From positions 1 to 64,000 of the forward strand of contig JAQXDL010000041.1 of assembly GCA_029251375.1 (NCBI GenBank): a stretch of DNA of 64,000 nucleotides, read 5' to 3'. The notes under the pieces were generated by a model, which made no database searches, was not told the DNA's origin, and saw only the letters and a program-made list of their open reading frames with translations. This DNA comes from Pseudomonadales bacterium (GTDB lineage Bacteria > Pseudomonadota > Gammaproteobacteria > Pseudomonadales > Azotimanducaceae). Made by a program: the position numbers and the translations under genes. Numbering within the stretch: the first letter of the stretch is position 1; the number at the start of each line of letters is the position of its first letter. Below, one piece after another: positions 55,594 through 64,000 of the stretch.

Positions 55594-55624
55594 ATCCAAA
55601 AAAAACCCGCTTAATGCGGGTTTT
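55594..55624 (-). terminator. Rho-independent terminator downstream of P450
   Basis: On the minus strand, AAAACCCGC-N5-GCGGGTTTT forms a perfect stem followed by a run of Ts, 18 bases after the P450 stop codon. Confidence 0.88.
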
Positions 55625-55641
55625 ATGAAATTACGCTTTTG

Positions 55642-57009
55642 TTACTTAAAAACCTTTACAGGCAACTCTTTAATACCGTGAATGAAACTTGAAGCGAGAT
55701 AGGTCGGCTCACCGACCACTTCTACTTTTGAGAATCGATTCATGATCTCTTCCCACAATACGCGTAGCTGCATCTCCGCCAAGCGATTGCCAACACATCG
55801 GTGTACACCATAGCCAAAGGCAGTGTGCTGGCGAGGGTTGGTTCGATCGATAATAAATTCATTCGCCTTATCAATCGCCGATTCGTCTCTGTTACCGGAT
55901 ATGTACCACATGGCGAGACGATCGCCCTTTTTAATCTGTTTGCCGCCAAGCTCAGTATCCTGCAAAGCCGTCCGCGCCATATGCGCAACCGGTGATTGCC
56001 AACGAATCATTTCTGGCACCATCTTGGGAATCAACGTGGGATCCTGCAACAGTTTCTCATACTCCGCCGGATTTTGGTTCAGCGCCAGTACGCCGCCACT
56101 GATTGAGTTTCGAGTCGTGTCATTACCGCCAACAATCAATAGCATCACATTGCCCAACAGCTCTTGCGGCGTCATGTCATTAGTCGATTCATCATGGGCC
56201 AACATTGAGATCAAATTGAATTCAGCTTCTGTTTCTTTGCGACTGTCGTACAAACCTTGAAAGTAAGCCAGGCATTCAAATAGTATCTTGAAGCCCTCTT
56301 CGGGGTTTTCAAACTGTTCAGGATCAGACAATGCTTGGATCGTGTCGGACCAATAGATGAGTTTCATTCGATCTTCTTGAGGGATATCAAACAAGGTCGC
56401 AAGCATTTGCGCAGTCAGTTCAACCGAGACCTCTCGCACCCAGTTGAACTCTTCGCCGATCGGCAAACCATCAAGGATAACGCTTGCTCGTTCACGTATC
56501 AGCGGCTCAAGGTCTGCTAAATTTTTCGGTGTAAACATGGGCGCAACAACTTTTCTTTGTGCGTCATGTTTAGGTGGGTCTTCCTGTATGAACATCGGCA
56601 ACGTGAATTGTTCGTCTTGGCCTGGTGCACCACCCAAAGCGATACCGCCAAGCTTGCCGTCGGAAGAGAAAAGCTCGTGGTGTCGATCAACAAACATAAT
56701 GTCTTCGTAACGTGTCACCGACCAATAGGGACCAAACATACTTTCTTCATGAAAATGCACAGGATCCTCGGCGCGGAGCCGCTCAAAATGCTTCCACAAC
56801 GTGTTGCCTGCAAACAAACCTGGATGGGAAGGATCAAGTCGGTCCAGATCAATCGCATAAGCATCATAGTTTGGGTCAATCTCGAAAGCTTTTGCGACCT
56901 CCCTGTTTGACACGGTCAAATCGCCGGTGCGCATCCTGGCGAGTAAGGCTTGTCTCTCTGCATTGTTTTCGCTGATATATTGTTCGCTCACATTATCTCC
57001 AATTGACAA
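55642..57009 (-). CDS. Cytochrome P450, CYP153-like alkane/fatty-acid hydroxylase
   Basis: A 455-residue P450. It has the I-helix LIVGGNDTTRNSISGGVLAL, EMIRWQSPVAHM, and the heme loop FGYGVHRCVGN with Cys405. The phrase GGNDTTRNS and FGPYWSVTRYEDI match CYP153-type terminal hydroxylases of medium-chain alkanes and fatty acids. No ferredoxin or ferredoxin reductase gene is adjacent, so redox partners are elsewhere. It ends in a strong terminator. Confidence 0.85.
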   Translation of the reverse strand: MSIGDNVSEQYISENNAERQALLARMRTGDLTVSNREVAKAFEIDPNYDAYAIDLDRLDPSHPGLFAGNTLWKHFERLRAEDPVHFHEESMFGPYWSVTRYEDIMFVDRHHELFSSDGKLGGIALGGAPGQDEQFTLPMFIQEDPPKHDAQRKVVAPMFTPKNLADLEPLIRERASVILDGLPIGEEFNWVREVSVELTAQMLATLFDIPQEDRMKLIYWSDTIQALSDPEQFENPEEGFKILFECLAYFQGLYDSRKETEAEFNLISMLAHDESTNDMTPQELLGNVMLLIVGGNDTTRNSISGGVLALNQNPAEYEKLLQDPTLIPKMVPEMIRWQSPVAHMARTALQDTELGGKQIKKGDRLAMWYISGNRDESAIDKANEFIIDRTNPRQHTAFGYGVHRCVGNRLAEMQLRVLWEEIMNRFSKVEVVGEPTYLASSFIHGIKELPVKVFK

Positions 57010-57140
57010 TCAGTCCGTTAGATAAAAGAAACACCACGCAAATAGCCTAGTCTGCTAGACCCCACAAAAGCAAACTGCATACTTTTGTGTGCCCAACTGT
57101 AGCGATAGCATGACGATTCGTTACGAAAATTTAGTCTGAG

Positions 57141-58019
57141 CTAGGCACCAGGGCCCTGTGACATTGGTAGTTTTTCATCCGCAACCCATTCACTCATTGA
57201 CCCATCATAAACAGCGATATCTTCATGTCCGATCAACTTGAGCGCCAGAGCGTCAATCGTCGCCGAAATACCGCCGCCGCAATAGGCAATCACTTTAGGT
57301 TTTTGGAGGACGCCCTGCCGCGAAAATACTTCGGTGAGTTGTTCAGCATTCCGAAAACAACCATCTTGTAACACTTCATCGTAAAAAATATTTTGACTAC
57401 CGGTTATATGCCCTTTGCGACCGTAACTCATCTTTGCATAGCCACTATAGACATCGGGTGCAAGCGCATTGATGGTGCAAATATCACCATCATCGATGGC
57501 CGCCAGCACCTGTGATTTGTCAGCCCACACACTGTTGTTCAAATCGACAGTAAAATCACCTTGCTCTACCTCATTGTTGTCCGTCGCAACGGCGCGGTTC
57601 TCGCTCAGCCATTTCGCTATGCCACCATCAAGTACTGAAACATTTTTGTGGCCGCAAGAATGGAGCATCCACCAGGCCCGGGTCGCCCACATCATATGAC
57701 CGCTGCTGTAGATGACGATTTCACTATCGTCATTGATACCCAACTGGCGATAGCTTTGCTGAAGCTGATCAGCTGTAGGCATAGTGAAGCCGAAGCCGCT
57801 GGTGGTATCCGCTAAATCAACCATCAAATCCATAAAGTTAGCTGTTGGGATATGCCCCTTGTGGTAGTCCGCCAGCCCGGAAATTGCCTTGTAGCCTTTG
57901 TCCGCCGGCACAAGGCTGACGGTTGCATCAAAAATGAGTAAGCCTTGATCATTGGTCGCGATTTTTGCCGCTAGGGCATCGGTTGAAATTAAGTATTCAG
58001 GATGGGCATATGTCTTCAC
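57141..58019 (-). CDS. Two-domain sulfurtransferase (rhodanese/mercaptopyruvate type)
   Basis: A 292-residue tandem-rhodanese protein. The catalytic Cys247 lies in AYCGGGISAT in the second domain; the first domain has YSSGHMMWATR with no Cys and is structural. It moves sulfur from thiosulfate or 3-mercaptopyruvate to an acceptor. SseA-like in length; the loop CGGGIS does not settle which donor is used. Confidence 0.9.
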   Translation of the reverse strand: MKTYAHPEYLISTDALAAKIATNDQGLLIFDATVSLVPADKGYKAISGLADYHKGHIPTANFMDLMVDLADTTSGFGFTMPTADQLQQSYRQLGINDDSEIVIYSSGHMMWATRAWWMLHSCGHKNVSVLDGGIAKWLSENRAVATDNNEVEQGDFTVDLNNSVWADKSQVLAAIDDGDICTINALAPDVYSGYAKMSYGRKGHITGSQNIFYDEVLQDGCFRNAEQLTEVFSRQGVLQKPKVIAYCGGGISATIDALALKLIGHEDIAVYDGSMSEWVADEKLPMSQGPGA

Positions 58020-58358
58020 GATTCACCTCTTTATCGTCGATTATTGTTTATCTGGCTGGATTGCTCGCCATCGCGCTTTAGTCTCGTCTACTTTGTTATG
58101 CCTCTGTAGCCTCTTTAGCCTCTGTAGCATCTATATGCCAACACTTCTGTTGCAAGCCTTAGCATCATAACCACATAAGCCATGTTGATAATGCATCAAC
58201 GGCGCATTCATGAGTCCTATCGGTTACACTGGCGCCGCTCAAAAAGCTGAGCAATGTTTCCGATCTGAACTCTGGCCGAGAGACTAATATAACCCAAACG
58301 GGTTAGATCAGATTGAACATTTCACTGAACCTATCACCTAACGTGCCTAAGAAAAACT
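58020..58358. other. Divergent intergenic region with short repeat
   Basis: A 339-base gap between sulfurtransferase and MFS genes. It holds three near-copies of CCTCTGTAG (58101-58127). No gene recognised. Confidence 0.5.
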
Positions 58359-59558
58359 GTGCAGGACTTTTCCTTAAAATACGCTAAGCGAACCCTTTTA
58401 GCCTCTCTCGTGATTGTTGGTATGGGTTTTTCTGTTTTGTTCCCAATTCTGTCACCAATGGGCAGAGAGATGGGCCTGACAGAATTTCAAATCACCAGCA
58501 TTATCGCGGCATCCTCGCTCATGGTATTTATATCAGCACCTATTTGGGGAAGAATGAGCGACGTTTGGGGACGCAAGCGGGTCATGTTGATTGGCCTATT
58601 TGGCTTCACCATCGGCACAGTCATTTTTAATACTGTACTGACCGCTGGTCTCAATGGCTGGCTTATAGGTATGCCTCTGTACCTGACGCTGATCGCCGCA
58701 CGACTACTTCATGCTGGCATGATGTCAGCCACCATGCCGGCATCAACTGCTTATATGGCCGATATCACAGATCTGAGCAATCGAACCAAAGGCATGGGCG
58801 CCACCGGCGCGGCGAATAATCTTGGCTCAATCATCGGGCCTGCCATGGCGGGCTTGGCCGTGATCAGTTTATTGACCCCGCTTTGGATGATGGCGGTACT
58901 GGCATTTCTAAACGGCTTGTTTATTCTGAGATTTCTGCCTGAACCACCCAAGCAACTGGTGGCAAGAAAACCACCACGCATGCGATATACCGATCCTAGA
59001 ATTCTGCCGTTTATCGTCGTTGGTGTTTTGATGTTTATGGGTTTTGCATTGGTTCAGCAAACCATGGGTTTTAGGTTTCAGGACGCACTCGGCTTATCCG
59101 CCGGGGAAACGGCGCGAAGCTTTGGCTTTGCCATGATGTTATCAGCCGGCTGCTCTCTGGTGGCGCAGGGCGTTATAGTGCAGCGTTTAGAACTTGCACC
59201 GTTCACCCTATTGAAATTAGCCATTCCGCTGCTCATCGTTGCTTTCACATTGATGGCATTGTACGAAACCCTTTTGATGTTAACCGTCGCCATGATGATC
59301 CTTGGTTTCGGCATGGGATTAGCGGGACCCGGCTTCATGGCCGGTGCTTCGCTGGCGGTGTCTTCAGAGGAACAGGGTGCAGTGGCGGGCGTAGCGGGGT
59401 CTTGTGGACCACTTGGCTTTACCATCGGCCCCTTGATTGGCGGCTTCATGTATCAGATTGATCCAGTCATGCCCTATTACTTCGCCGCGGGTGTGTACTG
59501 CATACTGTTGGTTTTCATGCAGTGGATTGGCAAGAAAGTCACTGTCCACGAGGAGTAA
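58359..59558 (+). CDS. MFS transporter, DHA1 (TetA-like) family
   Basis: A 399-residue, 12-helix major facilitator. The loop 2-3 motif is GRMSDVWGRKRVM (motif A) and GPLGFTIGPLIGG is near the end. It resembles drug/proton antiporters; the substrate is unknown. The start is GTG 58359 with a weak ribosome site; other starts downstream would remove the first helix. Confidence 0.82.
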   Translation: MQDFSLKYAKRTLLASLVIVGMGFSVLFPILSPMGREMGLTEFQITSIIAASSLMVFISAPIWGRMSDVWGRKRVMLIGLFGFTIGTVIFNTVLTAGLNGWLIGMPLYLTLIAARLLHAGMMSATMPASTAYMADITDLSNRTKGMGATGAANNLGSIIGPAMAGLAVISLLTPLWMMAVLAFLNGLFILRFLPEPPKQLVARKPPRMRYTDPRILPFIVVGVLMFMGFALVQQTMGFRFQDALGLSAGETARSFGFAMMLSAGCSLVAQGVIVQRLELAPFTLLKLAIPLLIVAFTLMALYETLLMLTVAMMILGFGMGLAGPGFMAGASLAVSSEEQGAVAGVAGSCGPLGFTIGPLIGGFMYQIDPVMPYYFAAGVYCILLVFMQWIGKKVTVHEE

Positions 59559-59723
59559 CAGACTGTCTTAGCCAATCAACGATTGTGCGCTTTGCAAAAC
59601 CAACCTCGTCATTTCGCGACACTTCGATACTATACGGCATTACTAATCGGTGCCTTTACACCGCACAACAATATATCTATCTAGCGGGTCAGAACAACGA
59701 GGTTAGGTCGACCCTGTATCAGA

Positions 59724-61112
59724 TCACGCGTCGCCCTTAATCTGCATTGAAGTCATACTTTCTTCAACCTCTTCTCGCAGACTGCCATTCAAACGATAAT
59801 ACGATTTGTAAACCCAGACACTAATCGCAATAAAGATAATCGGCGAGCCGATCATCAGTGCTCTGAGTCCAAAAATAGTCTCGTCGCTCTGTTCCACATT
59901 CGGCACATAGCCAATCAAGGTTAAGCCCATGCCAATAAAGAAACCTGCGAAGGCGCCGGCAAATTTCACCAACATTGTCTGCACAGAGAAGATAATACTC
60001 TCGCTTCGTTGCCCTGAACGATAATGACCATAATCGACCACGTCAGCTAACATAACGGTACCTAGACCATTACCAATACCTGTACCAAACCTAAGGGCTG
60101 CACCCGCTAGACCCGCAAGCCAAACACTTTCCGGTGAAAATATCCCGGTCACGAACAGAATCAAGCAAGCCAATGCTGGGAAAAAAGCCGCAACATACCA
60201 CATCAAATGGCGTGGTAAATATCGGCATAACCAGGGGAAAATTAATACACCGGCTATTTCTGCAGCACCTGAAACCGCGGCGAATATTGGGAAAAGGTCG
60301 CCTCTGCCAATCGCGTAGGTGAAATAATAGATGGCAAAACCACCAACCAAATGTGCAGCCATACTAAATGTCAGAATACTGCCAATAAGCGCCTTCAACT
60401 GATCGTTGGAAAAAATAATATTCTTCACATCAACTATGGAAAATTTTTCCATCTGATTACCGAGTACAACTTTTTCTTTTACTTTGAAGAAAGTAATAAA
60501 GCCACTAAGCACAAAACTAATAACAACTAGTACAGACAGTAAAAAGAAACCTAGGCCTTGATCGCCATCACCTAACTCAGCAACCAGATACAAGCCCGTG
60601 CCACCCATGATCAGACCAGCGATGCTTGCGAAAGTCCTTGGCCAGACAACAAGTTTCTCTCGCTCAACCCGGCGAGCAGAAAGCGCTGGAATCATCGACC
60701 AAAAAGGGATGTCCATAATGGTATAAGTCACGCCCCAAAGAATGTAGGTCAAGGCGGCGTAAACATACAATGTCGTGCCCGTAAACGAGTGGGTGTAGAA
60801 AACCGCAAGCAGTGTGAACGAGTTGACGATCGTGCCAATCAGAATCCAAGGGCGAAATTTGCCGAACCGTGAACGGGTGTTATCGACGATCATGCCCATA
60901 ATCGGATCGGTGAAAGCGTCAATGACTCTTGCTACTAGGAATAAGGTACCAACAAATGCTGCAGAAATACCTGCAACGTCTGTGTAATAAAACATCAAGA
61001 AAGTTGCGGTAATCGAATACGCAAAATCTTTACCCAAGGCCCCCAAACCGTAGGAAACTTTGGTACCTAATGAGATTTTGTCTTCCGCTACCTGCTCGGA
61101 CATTGCTGTCAC
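59724..61112 (-). CDS. GPH-family sugar:cation symporter
   Basis: A 462-residue, 12-helix carrier of the glycoside-pentoside-hexuronide family (MelB-like). Family motifs are DPIMGMIVDNTRSRFGKFR (cation/sugar region) and GNGLGTVMLADVVDYGHYR. It probably imports a beta-galactoside for the LacZ encoded 83 bases upstream on the same strand. ATG 61103 is another possible start. Confidence 0.85.
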   Translation of the reverse strand: MTAMSEQVAEDKISLGTKVSYGLGALGKDFAYSITATFLMFYYTDVAGISAAFVGTLFLVARVIDAFTDPIMGMIVDNTRSRFGKFRPWILIGTIVNSFTLLAVFYTHSFTGTTLYVYAALTYILWGVTYTIMDIPFWSMIPALSARRVEREKLVVWPRTFASIAGLIMGGTGLYLVAELGDGDQGLGFFLLSVLVVISFVLSGFITFFKVKEKVVLGNQMEKFSIVDVKNIIFSNDQLKALIGSILTFSMAAHLVGGFAIYYFTYAIGRGDLFPIFAAVSGAAEIAGVLIFPWLCRYLPRHLMWYVAAFFPALACLILFVTGIFSPESVWLAGLAGAALRFGTGIGNGLGTVMLADVVDYGHYRSGQRSESIIFSVQTMLVKFAGAFAGFFIGMGLTLIGYVPNVEQSDETIFGLRALMIGSPIIFIAISVWVYKSYYRLNGSLREEVEESMTSMQIKGDA

Positions 61113-61195
61113 TCCGTGTCATCGTTGTTATTGTTGCTATTATTGTTAATTGTTAGATCGCAACCTAGAGCAAACACCCTAAGGTTGGTTTAGGT

Positions 61196-64000
<2,805 letters not shown>

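Overview
The window reads as chromosomal DNA of a free-living, probably marine gammaproteobacterium. The reasons are moderate GC, densely packed genes with ATGA overlaps, frequent GTG/TTG starts and gammaproteobacterial-style families: Zur, DUF1826, DUF1289, DUF2780, HiPIP, a CYP153-like P450, a MddA-like methyltransferase and a PEP-CTERM/exosortase pair. No tRNA, rRNA, CRISPR array, insertion sequence or prophage was recognised. The genus cannot be told from the sequence alone.

Region by region. (1) 80-8012 is a zinc-limitation island: CobW-type metallochaperone, MerC-like membrane protein and Zur on the minus strand; diverging from them are an iron-dependent alcohol dehydrogenase, a small protein, DUF1826, a TerB-like protein, a small secreted His/Cys protein and a His/Asp/Glu-rich TonB receptor. 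Two palindromes lie in the divergent promoter. (2) 8369-10404 holds AlkB, an unknown membrane-anchored protein and a deazaflavin-type (DDN) protein. (3) 10620-21265 is a large signalling island: a hybrid histidine kinase with GAF and four PAS domains, an OmpR-type regulator, three response regulators without an output domain I can name, and six tandem paralogues of a ~142-residue STAS/SpoIIAA-like protein. A 14-base motif precedes four transcription units of this island. (4) 21743-29307 holds DUF3127, two decayed genes (amidase and M28 peptidase), a PhyH dioxygenase, a HiPIP and a SOUL protein. (5) 29591-36633 holds a membrane/spermidine-synthase-like fusion and a membrane protein, then a compact exosortase system: a sigma-54-type promoter, a Ser/Lys-repeat protein with a PEP-CTERM-like tail, a helical anchored protein and an exosortase with a C-terminal extension. 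(6) 36802-50000 is metabolic: molybdenum hydroxylase pair with TetR, two PhyH enzymes, MddA-like protein, nitroreductase, PQQ-type sugar dehydrogenase and enoyl-CoA hydratase. It also holds two selenoproteins read through in-frame TGA codons, and a microcin-like peptide with a possible immunity protein. (7) 50273-64000 holds a DEAD-box helicase, DUF2780, DUF1289, gamma-glutamyltransferase, CYP153-like P450, sulfurtransferase, MFS carrier, GPH sugar symporter and a LacZ cut by the window edge.

The most notable items are these. Two selenoproteins (GrdB-like with a U-P-V-C motif, thioredoxin-like with U-G-C) have near-identical predicted SECIS hairpins. The STAS-like six-gene array sits inside a dedicated two-component island. 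The exosortase system has an apparently dedicated substrate and a sigma-54 promoter. A double-glycine microcin-like precursor is also present.
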